From the NCBI GenBank assembly GCA_937996795.1, contig CALKUH010000045.1, positions 1 through 64,000 on the forward strand: a stretch of 64,000 nt of DNA. Reading direction: 5' to 3'. Origin of the DNA: an uncultured Verrucomicrobiota bacterium (GTDB lineage: Bacteria > Verrucomicrobiota > Kiritimatiellia > CAIVKH01). Made by a program: the position numbers and the translations under genes. Below, in pieces: positions 15,617 to 26,564 of this stretch. The notes beneath the pieces are model-generated. The model did no database searches. It was not told where the DNA came from and saw only the letters and a list, made by a program, of their open reading frames with translations. Each line of letters starts with the position of its first letter. Position 1 is the stretch's first letter.

Positions 15617-17386
15617 ATGCGCCGCATCGCCGCACTAATTTTGCTCCCGCTGGCCCTCGGCTGTGCCGGGCGTCTGGAGGAAGATGCTGCACTGCGCGAT
15701 CGCACGCTGTACCTCTCCACGCTCCGCATCCGCGGGTTCGATCCGGCGAAGGTCTCGGATGTCCCGTCCGCCCAGGCGATCCAGCGTGTGTATGAGGGGT
15801 TGCTGCAGATCTCTTATCTTGACCGGCCGTACCGCCTGGAGCCGTTGCTGGCCGACTCGATGCCGGAGCGTTCGGCGGACGGTCTCCGCTACACCTTCCG
15901 GTTGCGCCGGGGCCTATATTTTGCTGACGACCCTTGTTTCCCCGGCGGGCGCGGGCGCGAGGTCACGGCGGAGGATTTCGTCTATTCGATCAAACGGATC
16001 GCGGATCGGAAGGTCGGCTCCTCCGGGTGGTGGGCGTTTGACGGGCGCATCCGCGGCCTGAATGCGTTTCGCGAGGCGTCGTCCGCGAGCGGTCCGACTG
16101 ACTACACGCTGCCGGTCGAGGGATTGCGCGCAATCGATCCCCATACGCTGGTGATCGAACTCACCGCGCCGTATCCGCAATTCCTGTGGATCCTCGCGAT
16201 GCATTACGGCGTCGTCGTCCCGCGCGAGGCGGTCGAAACCTATGGCGATCGCTTCAGCAGCCGGCCCGTCGGCACGGGGCCCTACCGCCTCACGGAATGG
16301 AAGCGCAACTACCGGATGGTGTTCGAACGCAATCCGAAATGGGCGGAGACTGGGCGGGGGGACCGCTACCCCGTGTCCGGTGAAGCAGGGGACGCGGAGC
16401 GGGGGCTTCTTGCCGACGCGGGCAAGTCCCTGCCGTTAATTGACCGTATTGTCAGCTACGTCGTCGCGGACCCCGCGACGCAGTGGATGATGTTCCTGCG
16501 CGGGCAGTTGCTGGAGACCGACATCGCGCGCGACAACTGGAGTGTCGTGGTCGACGCGCAGGGCGCCCTGTTGCCGGAATTGCAGGCGCGCGGGATCCAA
16601 CTGGTTGTCGCGCCGCAACTGCGCATCACCTATGTCGGGTTCAACATGGACGATCCCGTCGTGGGCACGAACCGCTTGCTCCGCCAGGCGCTCAGCAGCG
16701 CATTCAACGCGGGGGAATGGATCAAGCTGAACAACGGACGTGTGCGTCCCGCCATTAGCCCCATCCCCAGCGCGTTGCCCGGTCACGAGGCGGACTATGC
16801 GCCATGGCGATACGACCTCGAGCGCGCGAAGCGGCTCCTGGCCGAGGCGGGCTATCCGGAGGGACGTGATCCGGCGACCGGGCGCCGGTTGGAACTCACG
16901 CTTGATCTGGGCCGCGCGGATGACCTGGAGCTGCGCCAGTCCGCCGAATTGCTGACCGCCTTCTTCGAGCGCATCGGCGTGGTGCTGCGCCTGCAATTCA
17001 ACAATGGCCCCGCGTTCTACGAGAAATTGGAGCGGCGCCAGGCGCAGCTCTTCTACTTGAGTTGGATCGGCGACTACCCCGACGCGGAAAACTTCCTCCA
17101 GTGTTTCTACGGGCCGAACGCATCGCCCGGATCCAACCGCGCGAATTACCGGAACCCCGCCTTCGATGCGCTTTTTGAACGGGCGCGCGGGATGGAGGAT
17201 TCGCCGGAGCGCACGGCCCTTTACGCCGAACTGGCGCGCATCGTGATCGAGGATTGCCCGTGGCTGCTGCTTTCGGAGCCGCTGACCTACACCCTCCATC
17301 ACGAGCGCCTCCGCAACCGCAAGCCGCACCTCTTCTCCTTCGGCATGGAGAAATATTACCGGTTGGAGGCCTCGGCCCCGCGATGA
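15617..17386 (+). CDS. Peptide ABC transporter substrate-binding lipoprotein (family 5)
   Basis: 589 residues from ATG 15617 (a TTG four codons earlier is possible). A lipobox, LALGC, puts the lipidated Cys near residue 16. The family 5 solute-binding fold is clear: early 'FDPAKVSD...QRVYEGLLQ', LADSMPERSADGLRYTFRLRRGLYF, the GTGPYRLTEWKRN motif, and the terminal half with YPDAENFLQCFYGPN. It binds oligopeptides or similar ligands for the following permeases. It overlaps the next gene by 4 bp. A second, differently anchored binding protein occurs at 19566. Confidence 0.88.
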   Translation: MRRIAALILLPLALGCAGRLEEDAALRDRTLYLSTLRIRGFDPAKVSDVPSAQAIQRVYEGLLQISYLDRPYRLEPLLADSMPERSADGLRYTFRLRRGLYFADDPCFPGGRGREVTAEDFVYSIKRIADRKVGSSGWWAFDGRIRGLNAFREASSASGPTDYTLPVEGLRAIDPHTLVIELTAPYPQFLWILAMHYGVVVPREAVETYGDRFSSRPVGTGPYRLTEWKRNYRMVFERNPKWAETGRGDRYPVSGEAGDAERGLLADAGKSLPLIDRIVSYVVADPATQWMMFLRGQLLETDIARDNWSVVVDAQGALLPELQARGIQLVVAPQLRITYVGFNMDDPVVGTNRLLRQALSSAFNAGEWIKLNNGRVRPAISPIPSALPGHEADYAPWRYDLERAKRLLAEAGYPEGRDPATGRRLELTLDLGRADDLELRQSAELLTAFFERIGVVLRLQFNNGPAFYEKLERRQAQLFYLSWIGDYPDAENFLQCFYGPNASPGSNRANYRNPAFDALFERARGMEDSPERTALYAELARIVIEDCPWLLLSEPLTYTLHHERLRNRKPHLFSFGMEKYYRLEASAPR

Positions 17387-18642
17387 TGCGTTTTGTCCTC
17401 AGGCGATTGTTGCAGATGGCGCCGACGGTGCTGGGGGTGATCGTCGTCACGTTTGTCCTGTTCAACTTCGTGGGCGGAAGCCCGGCCCGGATGAAATTGG
17501 GCGACAAGGCCTCGCCGCAGGCGCTGGAGGAGTTCGACGAGCAGCGCGGCTACAACAAGCCGCTTTTCTGGGGAAGCCGGGCGCCGACGCGTGCGCTCGC
17601 CGACACCGATTTCGCGCAACAGGCCGGGGCGTGGGGCACGCTGCCGGGCGCCGCATGGCAGGACGGTGTGTTGAGGGTTTCCGCCGCATCCACATGGGCG
17701 CCTCCCTTCGCCTTTCCCCTGCGCCCGGACAGCGCCTACACGTGGAGCGTGCGCTGGCGGGTGGCGGGTGAATCCGCGTGGGCGCAGACGGAACTGTCCG
17801 TGGCCCGCGGCGATGCCGCGGGCGCCGTTTTGCGCGAGTGGGTCGGGGGGCGCGAACTGGAGCTGGCGTCGATTTCGCTGCGGCGGGTGATGGATCGTCC
17901 CTGGGACTCGCAGTTCGTCTTTTACCTGCGCCAGTTGGCGCGCCTGGATTTTGGCGTCTCAAGCAGCGCCAACGTCCCGGTGATCGACCTGTTGCGCGAA
18001 GGGATCGGGCCGACGCTGGCGCTCGCATTCCCGATCCTCTTGCTGGAAACCGCCCTGAGCATCGCGCTCGGTCTGTGGAGTGCGTATTTCCGCGGGCGCT
18101 GGCCGGACCGCGTGCTCGTGCTCGGCGCGGTGGTGCTGATGAGTGTGAACTACCTGGTCTGGATCGTGGCGGGACAGTACCTGCTGGCGTATCGCCTCGG
18201 CTGGTTTCCCGTGTGGGGCTTCGAGTCGTGGGCCTACCTCGCGCTGCCCATTTGCATCGGCGCGTTCAGCGGGCTTGGTTCGGGCGTCCGCTTCTACCGC
18301 ACGATCCTGCTGGATGAGCTGTACCGCGAGTATGTGCGCACCGCCCACGCGAAGGGCCTCGGTCGCGGCCGCGTCCTCTTTGTCCACGTTCTCCGCAACG
18401 CGATGGTGCCGATCATCACGCAGGTGGTGCTCTCCATCCCGTTCCTGTACACGGGCAGCCTGCTGCTGGAGAGTTTCTTCGGCATTCCCGGCCTCGGCTA
18501 CCTGAGCGTCAACGCAATCAACGACAGCGATGTCGATGTTGTGCGCGCGATCGTGGTGCTCGGTTCCGTGCTGTATCTGGCGGCGAATCTGCTCGCGGAC
18601 CTCTGCTATGCGTGGGTCGATCCCCGGGTGAAGCTGTCATGA
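17383..18642 (+). CDS. Peptide ABC transporter permease, DppB/OppB type, with enlarged periplasmic loop
   Basis: 419 residues from ATG 17383, overlapping the previous stop. TM1 is MMRFVLRRLLQMAPTVLGVI; five further helices begin near residue 207, with the EAA coupling loop in REYVRTAHAKGLGRGRVLFVHVLRNA. The TM1-TM2 loop is about 170 residues rather than the usual 60-70: an extra beta-rich stretch (about 65-165, with repeated Trp and Ala-rich strands) looks like a small sandwich domain. It likely pairs with the OppC-type protein at 18639. Confidence 0.87.
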   Translation: MMRFVLRRLLQMAPTVLGVIVVTFVLFNFVGGSPARMKLGDKASPQALEEFDEQRGYNKPLFWGSRAPTRALADTDFAQQAGAWGTLPGAAWQDGVLRVSAASTWAPPFAFPLRPDSAYTWSVRWRVAGESAWAQTELSVARGDAAGAVLREWVGGRELELASISLRRVMDRPWDSQFVFYLRQLARLDFGVSSSANVPVIDLLREGIGPTLALAFPILLLETALSIALGLWSAYFRGRWPDRVLVLGAVVLMSVNYLVWIVAGQYLLAYRLGWFPVWGFESWAYLALPICIGAFSGLGSGVRFYRTILLDELYREYVRTAHAKGLGRGRVLFVHVLRNAMVPIITQVVLSIPFLYTGSLLLESFFGIPGLGYLSVNAINDSDVDVVRAIVVLGSVLYLAANLLADLCYAWVDPRVKLS

Positions 18643-19514
18643 AGCGCCTCCTCCAACTCGGACGCGCGCAGCCGCTCGCCGCCGTCTGCCTGCTCATCAT
18701 CGCGTGTTACGCCGGGCTCGCCCTCTTCGGGGAGCTGACCTACCGCTGGCACGAGTGGCGGGACACGACGCCTGCCTACCAGCAGCAGGACATCAGCCGC
18801 CAGTACCAGCCGCCTTCGCGCGATCACTGGATGGGCACGGATGGCCTCGGGCGCGATGTCTTCCTGCGCCTCGTGCAAGGCACGCGCATCGCGTTCCATG
18901 TCGGCATCGTCACCTCCTGCATCGCGATTCCCATCGGCGTGCTGTTCGGCCTGCTCGCGGGGTATTTCGGCGGGCGCATCGATGACTTCATCGTCTGGCT
19001 CTACTCCACCTTCGCCGCGATTCCCGGCCTGCTCTTCATCCTCGCCATCGCAATGGTCGCGGGCAAGGGCCTGACCGGCGTCTATCTCGGGATCGGCCTC
19101 ACCACCTGGGTGGGCATCTGCCGCTTGGTCCGCGCGGAGACGATGAAGCATCGCGAGCGCGCCTACGTGCAGGCGGCGCGCGTGCTCGGGTTCAGCGCGC
19201 CGCGTATTCTCGCGCGCCACATCCTGCCGAACATCCTCCACATCGTCATCGTCACCTTCACCCTGCGGTTCCCCGCGTCCATCGGCACGGAGGTCTTCAT
19301 GAGTTTCCTTGGCCTTGGCGTGCAGGGTGAGCCGTCGTGGGGGCTGATGCTCAACAGCGCCCGCACGCGGCTCTGGCAGGGCGTCTGGTGGGAGATGGCG
19401 TTCGTCACCCTCGCCGTGTTCCTCCTCGTCCTCGCCTTCAATGTCCTCGGCGACCGCCTGCGCGACGCCCTCGACCCCCGCCTGCGCGACGGCGGGGGGC
19501 CTGAACGAAACTGA
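18639..19514 (+). CDS. Peptide ABC transporter permease, DppC/OppC type
   Basis: 291 residues from ATG 18639 (ATGA overlap with the upstream permease). N-terminal helix (LAAVCLLIIACYAGLALFG), the conserved HWMGTDGLGRDVFLRLVQGTRIAFHVGI segment, and the EAA loop HRERAYVQAARVLGFSAPRILARHILPN, ending GDRLRDALDPRLRD. This is the standard second permease, of normal length, forming the translocation pore with the preceding protein. The ATPases it needs are encoded at 23985 and 24968 in the same operon. Confidence 0.92.
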   Translation: MKRLLQLGRAQPLAAVCLLIIACYAGLALFGELTYRWHEWRDTTPAYQQQDISRQYQPPSRDHWMGTDGLGRDVFLRLVQGTRIAFHVGIVTSCIAIPIGVLFGLLAGYFGGRIDDFIVWLYSTFAAIPGLLFILAIAMVAGKGLTGVYLGIGLTTWVGICRLVRAETMKHRERAYVQAARVLGFSAPRILARHILPNILHIVIVTFTLRFPASIGTEVFMSFLGLGVQGEPSWGLMLNSARTRLWQGVWWEMAFVTLAVFLLVLAFNVLGDRLRDALDPRLRDGGGPERN

Positions 19515-19515
19515 C

Positions 19516-19544
19516 TTGCCAGCGGTCTCAATCTTCTTCATAGG
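19516..19544 (+). promoter_or_regulatory. Candidate internal promoter before the second binding protein
   Basis: TTGCCA (19516-19521), 17-bp spacer, CATAGG (19539-19544), 21 nt before the ATG at 19566 with CTGGAGGAAA as ribosome site. The -10 resembles the TATAGG proposed for lepB. Confidence 0.35.
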
Positions 19545-19565
19545 TCGCGGCACTCTGGAGGAAAC

Positions 19566-21323
19566 ATGAAGCAGCTTCTCACCCTGATCGCAATCGTCCT
19601 TGCCACACACGTGGGCGCTGAGCAGGAGTTCCCCGCCGAGGGGTGGACCGCGTCGGCCCATCCGTTCGTATCGGCGGATGCCGTGCCGGGCGGCGAGCTG
19701 GTCGTGTATGCGGGTCCGTACCCGCGCAGCCTGAACTACCTGCTCGACACCTCCGTCCTTTCGCTCGACGTGTTTAACGCGCTGTACGACTCGCTGCTCG
19801 GCATGCATCCGCTGACGATGGAATTCGAGCCGGGCGTGGCGAACCGCTGGAGCGTGTCCGACGACAAGCGCAGCATCACCGTCCACCTCGATCCCAAGGC
19901 GGCGTGGAGCGACGGCACGCCGATCACCGCCGCGGATGTCGAATGGACCTGGCTTGCGATTCTTGACCCCAAGCACCTGACCGGCCCGCACAAGGTGGAC
20001 CTGGAGCGCTTCGAAAAACCGGAGGTGCTGGGCGAGCGCTCGATCCGTTTCACGGCGAAGGAAGCCCACTGGAAGAATCTGCTCACCGTGGCCGGGTTGA
20101 ACGTCCTGCCGAAGCACGTCATGGCCACGCAGGACTTCAACAAGATCAACTTCGAGTTCCCCGTCGTGTCCGGGCCGTACCGCCTCGCCGAGTTGAAGGA
20201 GGGGTTCTTCTCCCGCCTGGAGCGGCGCGACGACTGGTGGCAGCGCGGGCGGGTGAATACCGAAGGCGCGGGCAATTTCCGCTCGATCCGCTACATGTAC
20301 TTCCAGGAACGCGACAACGCCTTCGACGCACTCAAGAAGGGGAACGTCGATTTCTTCGCCGTGTACACCGCGCACCAATGGGTCACGCAGACCAGCGGCG
20401 ACCGCTTCGACCGCAACTGGATCGTGAAGCAGCGCGTGCGCAACTACAACCCCATCGGCTTCCAGGGTTTTGCGATGAACCTCCGCCGCGCGCCCTTCGA
20501 CGATGTGCGCGTGCGGAAGGCGCTGGCGCTGCTGCTGAACCGCGAGAAGATGAACAGCACGCTGATGTACGACCAGTATTTCCTGCATAAGTCGTATTAC
20601 GAGGATTTGTATTCCCCGGAAAACCCGTGCCCGCACGCCGCGACCCCGTTCGACAAGGAGGCCGCGCGCGAGCTGCTGGCCGAGGCCGGGTGGACCGCGA
20701 ACCCGAAAACAGGCCTGCTGGAAAAGGACGGCAAACCCTTCGGCTTCACCTTCCTCACGCGCGACAGTTCGTCCGACAAATTCCTCGTGATCTACAAGGA
20801 GGACCTGAAGGACGTCGGCATCCAGCTCGACATTGCCCAGAAGGACTGGTCGGCGTGGATGAAGGACATGGACGAATACAACTTCGACATGACCTGGGCC
20901 GCGTGGGGCGGGGGCCTGTGGCGCGATCCCGAATACCAGTGGTCCGGCGCCGAGGCGGACCGTCCCGCGAGCCAGAACATCACCGGCTTCAAACATCCGC
21001 GCGTGGATGAACTGGTCGCCGCGCAGCGCACCGAATTCGACCTGGAGAAACGGAACGCGATCCTGCGCGAAATCGATGCGATCCTCGTCGCGGAGTATCC
21101 CTACGTCCTGCTCTGGAACATCAACTACACACGCCTGCTGTATTGGAACAAGTTCGGCATGCCCGACACCGTCCTCGGCAAATACGGCGACGAGCGCGCG
21201 GCCTATTCACTCTGGTGGTACGACGAGGACGCCGCCGCCGACCTGACCGACGCGATGCCCGCCAACCGCCCGTTGCCGCGCCGCCCGGATACAATTGTGT
21301 TCGACGACGTGTTCCGAAATTAG
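19566..21323 (+). CDS. Extracellular solute-binding protein, family 5 (YejA-like)
   Basis: 585 residues, preceded by a strong ribosome site CTGGAGGAAA. Cleavable signal peptide MKQLLTLIAIVLATHVGA with no lipobox Cys, unlike the first binding protein. Family 5 features: GPYPRSLNYLLDTSVLSLDVFNALYDSLLG, ITVHLDPKAAWSDGTPITAADVEWTW and a long C-terminal lobe ending WNINYTRLLYWNKFGMP. The overall order resembles YejA. It probably serves the permease pair at 21362-23988. Confidence 0.88.
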   Translation: MKQLLTLIAIVLATHVGAEQEFPAEGWTASAHPFVSADAVPGGELVVYAGPYPRSLNYLLDTSVLSLDVFNALYDSLLGMHPLTMEFEPGVANRWSVSDDKRSITVHLDPKAAWSDGTPITAADVEWTWLAILDPKHLTGPHKVDLERFEKPEVLGERSIRFTAKEAHWKNLLTVAGLNVLPKHVMATQDFNKINFEFPVVSGPYRLAELKEGFFSRLERRDDWWQRGRVNTEGAGNFRSIRYMYFQERDNAFDALKKGNVDFFAVYTAHQWVTQTSGDRFDRNWIVKQRVRNYNPIGFQGFAMNLRRAPFDDVRVRKALALLLNREKMNSTLMYDQYFLHKSYYEDLYSPENPCPHAATPFDKEAARELLAEAGWTANPKTGLLEKDGKPFGFTFLTRDSSSDKFLVIYKEDLKDVGIQLDIAQKDWSAWMKDMDEYNFDMTWAAWGGGLWRDPEYQWSGAEADRPASQNITGFKHPRVDELVAAQRTEFDLEKRNAILREIDAILVAEYPYVLLWNINYTRLLYWNKFGMPDTVLGKYGDERAAYSLWWYDEDAAADLTDAMPANRPLPRRPDTIVFDDVFRN

Positions 21324-21347
21324 CCGCGTCACTCTGGCGATTCCTGC

Positions 21348-21353
21348 TATAAC
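21348..21353 (+). promoter_or_regulatory. Extended -10 promoter candidate before the YejB-like permease
   Basis: TATAAC preceded by TG at the extended -10 position (TGCTATAAC); no good -35. The ATG at 21362 is 8 nt downstream, so any transcript would be leaderless. Confidence 0.3.
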
Positions 21354-21361
21354 TCCGTGCG

Positions 21362-22396
21362 ATGGATCGCTTGAGTTATTTCATCCGCCGCCTGCTGCTG
21401 GTGATTCCCACGTTCATCGGAATCACCTTCGTCTGTTTCACCATCTGCCAGTTCGTGCCCGGCGGGCCGGTGGAGCAGGCGTTGATCCGCATGCGCGGCA
21501 TGGGCGACACTACGCGCGGCGCCGCCGGCGTGGCGTCGATCGGACCCGAGCAGCGCAAGGCCATCGAGGCGCATTTCGGGTTCGACCGGCCGATTCCTCA
21601 ACGCTACTGGAAATGGCTGTGGCAGGACCGCATGGGCCTCGCGGTCGAGTCCTACAAGTATCCGAACAAGACCGTCTGGCAGTTGATCCGCGAGCGCTTC
21701 CCCGTCTCCCTCGTGTTCGGGCTCACGGGATTCATCCTGACCTACCTGGTCTGCATCCCGCTGGGCATCGCCAAGGCCCTGCGCCACGGGAGTTCCTTTG
21801 ACCTTGTCTCCAGCGTGATCGTCTTCACCGGCTACGCGATTCCCGCCTTCGCCTTCGGCATGCTGCTCAAGAGCCTGTTCGCGGGCACCACGGACTTCGC
21901 GTTCGATTGGTTTCCCGTCTCCGGCTTCCACTCCGTCCAGTTCGAGTCCCTGTCCACGTGGGAAAAGACCGTGGACATCGCGCATCACATGTTCCTGCCG
22001 GTGCTCTGCTACATCATCGGCAACTTCGCCGTGCTCACGCTGCTGATGAAAAATTCCCTGCTGGAGCAAGTCAGCCAGGATTATGTGCGCACGGTCCTCG
22101 CCAAGGGCGGCAGCCTTCGCCGCGCGATCTGGCGGCACGCGCTGCGCAATGCGCTGATCCCGATCGCAACGGGATTCGGCGGCGTGCTCACCTTGATGTT
22201 CGCGGGTTCCGTCCTGATCGAGCGGGTGTTCGAGATCCCGGGCATGGGCCTCCTCAGCCTCGAGGCCATCATCAGCCGCGACTACATGCTGTTCATGGGC
22301 ATCCTTGGCCTCACCTCCGTCCTGGGCCTCATCGGCCGCATCCTCTCCGACTTCTGCTACGTCCTCATCGACCCACGGATTCACTTCCAGCCATGA
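21362..22396 (+). CDS. Peptide ABC transporter permease, YejB/DppB type
   Basis: 344 residues: MDRLSYFIRRLLLVIPTFIG, then the typical QFVPGGPVEQAL and six membrane helices, with the coupling loop SQDYVRTVLAKGGSLRRAIWRHALRNA and the ending ILSDFCYVLIDPRIHF. An 'AHFGFDRPIPQRYWKWLWQ' loop gives the normal-sized TM1-TM2 region expected of YejB. It follows the second binding protein by 38 bp, has a possible leaderless promoter, and overlaps the next permease by 4 bp. Confidence 0.92.
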   Translation: MDRLSYFIRRLLLVIPTFIGITFVCFTICQFVPGGPVEQALIRMRGMGDTTRGAAGVASIGPEQRKAIEAHFGFDRPIPQRYWKWLWQDRMGLAVESYKYPNKTVWQLIRERFPVSLVFGLTGFILTYLVCIPLGIAKALRHGSSFDLVSSVIVFTGYAIPAFAFGMLLKSLFAGTTDFAFDWFPVSGFHSVQFESLSTWEKTVDIAHHMFLPVLCYIIGNFAVLTLLMKNSLLEQVSQDYVRTVLAKGGSLRRAIWRHALRNALIPIATGFGGVLTLMFAGSVLIERVFEIPGMGLLSLEAIISRDYMLFMGILGLTSVLGLIGRILSDFCYVLIDPRIHFQP

Positions 22397-23984
22397 ACCT
22401 GCTGGATTGGTTCCATCCCCTCACGCGCCGCCGCATCACGCGCTTCATGGCGTTGCGGCGCGCCTGGTGGTCGTTCCTGCTGCTCGGCGGCGCGTATGTC
22501 CTGAGCCTCGGCGCCGAACTCATCTGCAACCAGGATCCGCTCTACCTGCGTTTTGAGGGACGCCATTTCTTCCCGGTCTTTCGCTTTCATTCCGAGCGCA
22601 CGGTCACGGGCGAGGGGCAGGACACGCGCCTCGACTACAAGGCGCTCGTGCGCAGCGAGCGCTATCGCACCAACGGCGCCAACAGGGTCTGGTGGCCGCT
22701 GGTGCCGCACGGGCCGTTGGAAATCATCCGCCCCGAGCGCATTGAGCTGCCGGACGAGGTGCGGATCCGCATGGCGCCGGAACCGCGCCTCGCTACCGTC
22801 AACCTGACGCCGGACCTGCGCGTCACACGCGCGCAGGCGGCGGGCTATTTCTTCGGTGTATCCGACGGGGCGGAGGAGGGCGTGCTGCTGCCGGAGCAAT
22901 GGACGCTGCCCGAACCGGTGCGCGCGGCCATCTTGCAGCGCTTCCAAAACGCATCCGCGCCCGCGGTCGCGGGACTGGCCGTACGGGAGGATGGCGCCCA
23001 AGCCGAGGTGTCCATGCCGCCGTTCACGCCGCGCGCCGCGCCGCCCCGCACGGTGCGCATGACGTTTCGCGAGGCGATGCCGCGCTCGCTCGAATGGTCC
23101 GTCAACGTCTCGCGCGACCTGCAGCCCGTCTCTGGCGCCTGGCCTGAGGCGTGGCAAAACCTGCCCGACGCCGCGCGCACCTCCATCCTGGCGCGCGCGA
23201 GCCAGCGATTTGAACGCTTCGTCGAGCCGCTGGCCCTTCCGATGGCCGACCGCACGTATCGCGTCCATCTCGAACGCGAGGATGTGCGCTATCCCTTCCG
23301 CCCCGTGGCCGGCCATCCGCTCGGCATCGACAGCGCGGGCCGCGACGTGCTCGCGCGGCTCATCTACGGCTTCCGCACCTCGATGACCTTCGGCATGCTG
23401 CTCGTCGTGGCCTCGCTCGTGGTCGGCACGCTGATCGGCGCGGCGCAGGGTTATTACGGGGGACGCCTCGACCTTGTCGGCCAGCGTGTCATCGAAATCT
23501 GGGACGCGCTTCCGTTCCTCTACATCCTCATCCTGATGGGCTCGATTTACGGGCGCAGTTTCACGCTGCTGTTGTTGTGTTACGCCGTCTTCAACTGGAT
23601 CGGCATTTCCTACTACATGCGCGCGGAATTCCTGCGCCTGCGCAACTGGCCCTTCGTTGAGGCCGCGCGCTCGCAGGGCCTGCCCACCCGCCGCATCATG
23701 TTCCGCCACATCCTGCCCAACGCGCTGGTTCCGCTGGTGACGTTCTTCCCGTTCTCCCTCGTGAGCGCCATCGGCACACTCGCCGCGCTCGATTTCCTCG
23801 GCTTCGGCCTGCCGCCCCCGACGCCGAGCTGGGGCGAGTTGCTCGCGCAGGCGCAGGAGGTCAACTGGGCCTGGTGGCTCACGCTGTACCCGTCGCTCGC
23901 CCTGTTCGTCGTGATGTTGCTCGGCGTCTTCATCGGCGAAGGCGTGCGCCAGGCGTTCGACCCCAAACCTTTTTCGAGGATGGA

Positions 23985-23988
<4 letters not shown>
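22393..23988 (+). CDS. Peptide ABC transporter permease, YejE/DppC type, with ~280-residue periplasmic insert
   Basis: 531 residues from ATG 22393, much longer than DppC (~300) or YejE (~340). TM1 lies at about 25-45. Residues 45-325 form an extracytoplasmic region with no membrane segment, starting ICNQDPLYLRFEGRHFFP and ending with the family's GHPLGIDSAGRDVLARLIYGFR. The canonical five-helix body follows, with the coupling loop NWPFVEAARSQGLPTRRIMFRHILPN. The insert is not recognisable as a known domain and might dock the binding protein or peptides. Overlaps neighbours on both sides by 4 bp. Confidence 0.88.
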
Positions 23989-24967
<979 letters not shown>

Positions 24968-24971
<4 letters not shown>

Positions 24972-25936
24972 GCGCGCCGCTGCTCGAGGTCAACGGGCTC
25001 ACCACCTGGTATCCGATCCGGCGCGGCGTCTGGTCCCGCACGGTGGGGCAGGTCCAGGCGCTCACGGAAGTGGACCTCGTCCTGCGCGCGGGCGAGACCC
25101 TCGCCGTGGTCGGCGAGTCCGGTTGCGGGAAGACGACGCTCGGCCGCACGCTGGTCGGCCTCGAACGCCCGCGCGCCGGCGCGATGCGCCTCAACGGACA
25201 GCCGTTGCCCTCCGGTGTGCGCACGCCAGAGGTGCAGCGACGGATCCAGATGATTTTCCAGGACCCCGCGGCGTCCTTGAATCCGCGCCTCACCGTGCTC
25301 GATCTGTTGACCGAGGCCATGGCCTTCCACGGCATGCTCAGCGGCCCGCGTGAGCCGGCCGCGCTCCAGTTGCTGTCCGATGTCGGCCTCGACGCCGGCG
25401 CGCTGCACCGCTATCCGTTTGAATTCTCCGGCGGCCAGCGCCAGCGCATCAGCGTCGCCCGCGCGCTCGCGCTGCGCCCCTCGGTGATCATATGCGACGA
25501 GGCCGTCAGCGCTCTCGACGTCTCCGTGCAGGCGCAGGTCCTCAACCTGCTCATGGACCTGAAGGAAAAATACGCGTTGTCCTATCTCTTCATCTCGCAC
25601 GACATCAACGTCGTCCGGTTCATCGCCGACCGCGTCGCCGTGATGTACCTCGGCCGCGTGGTCGAGGAGGGGCCGACGGAGGCCGTGCTCGCGCGCCCGA
25701 TGCATCCCTACACGCAGGCGCTCATCAGCGCCGTGCCCGCGCCGGGCGTCGCGCGCCCCCCGCGCCAGATCCTGCGCGGCGAATTGCCGTCGCCCGCAAA
25801 CCCGCCCGCCGGCTGCCCGTTCCATCCGCGCTGCCCGCGCGTGATGGACGCCTGCCGCACGGCGCGCCCCGGACCGGTGACGACACCGGAACTGCAAAAG
25901 GTGTGTTGTCACCTCTATCCGCCGCGGGTATCCTGA
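24968..25936 (+). CDS. Peptide ABC transporter ATP-binding protein, DppF/OppF type
   Basis: 322 residues from ATG 24968, overlapping oppD-like gene by 4 bp. Walker A GESGCGKTTLGRTLVG, Q-loop IFQDPAASLNPRL, signature EFSGGQRQRISVARAL, Walker B VIICDEAVSALDVSVQAQ and FISHDINVV are intact. The C-terminal extension has GCPFHPRCPRVMDAC. Partner of the preceding ATPase. It ends the eight-gene transporter operon; the CBS protein follows after 18 bp and may be co-transcribed. Confidence 0.95.
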
Positions 25937-25954
25937 ATACAGGAGGAAGCCGCC

Positions 25955-26443
25955 ATGAGCAAAGTACCTGTCGTCCGTGAATTCATGGTCACGTCGCTGG
26001 TCACGCTGCGACCGGAACTGCCGATCCGGCAGGCCATCGACATCCTGCTCAAACACCGCATCTCCGGCGCTCCGGTGGTGGACGCCGACGGGCGTTTGAT
26101 CGGGATGTTGTCGGAAAAGGACTGCCTGCGCGTCTTCGCCAACGCCGCGTTCTACAACGCCGACCCCGGCGATGTGGACGACTACATGGCGCGCGACGTG
26201 CGGACCATCGAGCCCGACGCCGACCTTTTCAAGGCCGCGGATATCTTCCTGAAGAACAGTTTCCGCCGCCTGCCCGTCGTCGAGGACGGCAAACTCGTCG
26301 GCCAGATCAGCCGCCGCGACGTGCTCAACGCGAGCCGCGCGATGACCGACGCGTCGCCGGTCCCGAAACCGTGGACCGACGCGAAGTACCTCACCGACGA
26401 GGTCAAGGCCGCCCTCGCCGACAAACCCGCCACCGGCGGATAA
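25955..26443 (+). CDS. CBS-domain protein
   Basis: 162 residues with ACAGGAGGAAG upstream. Two CBS motifs in tandem: VREFMVTSLVTLRPELPIRQAIDILLKHRISGAPVVDADGRLIGMLSEKDCL, and YMARDVRTIEPDADLFKAADIFLKNSFRRLPVVEDGKLVGQISRRDVL. The pair folds into a Bateman module that binds adenine nucleotides in many families. There is no effector domain, so it probably acts by binding another protein. The short C-terminal tail is of no known type. Confidence 0.88.
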   Translation: MSKVPVVREFMVTSLVTLRPELPIRQAIDILLKHRISGAPVVDADGRLIGMLSEKDCLRVFANAAFYNADPGDVDDYMARDVRTIEPDADLFKAADIFLKNSFRRLPVVEDGKLVGQISRRDVLNASRAMTDASPVPKPWTDAKYLTDEVKAALADKPATGG

Positions 26444-26493
26444 CGCATCCAGCGTGTGCAGGGCGGGAAGGGCCGCAGGCCGTCCCGCCCGAT

Positions 26494-26556
26494 TTGCAAC
26501 GTCTGTAAAAACTGTCGCGCCCCGCTTGCAACGTCTGTAATTTACAGACTCTGCAA
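26494..26556. promoter_or_regulatory. Tandem dyad element, locus 2 (three sites)
   Basis: Sites TTGCAACGTCTGTAA at 26494-26508 and 26526-26540 (32-bp spacing) and an inverted variant TTACAGACTCTGCAA at 26542-26556. The first site carries the same 20-bp core as at 4891 and 54272. The last site ends 8 bp before the epimerase ATG, so a bound protein would cover the start region. Confidence 0.55.
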
Positions 26557-26564
26557 AAACGATT

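Noticed and set aside
18606..20996. A 796-codon minus-strand frame opposite the peptide transporter genes.
   Set aside because: The opposite strand encodes canonical permease and binding-protein motifs; the frame is a shadow.
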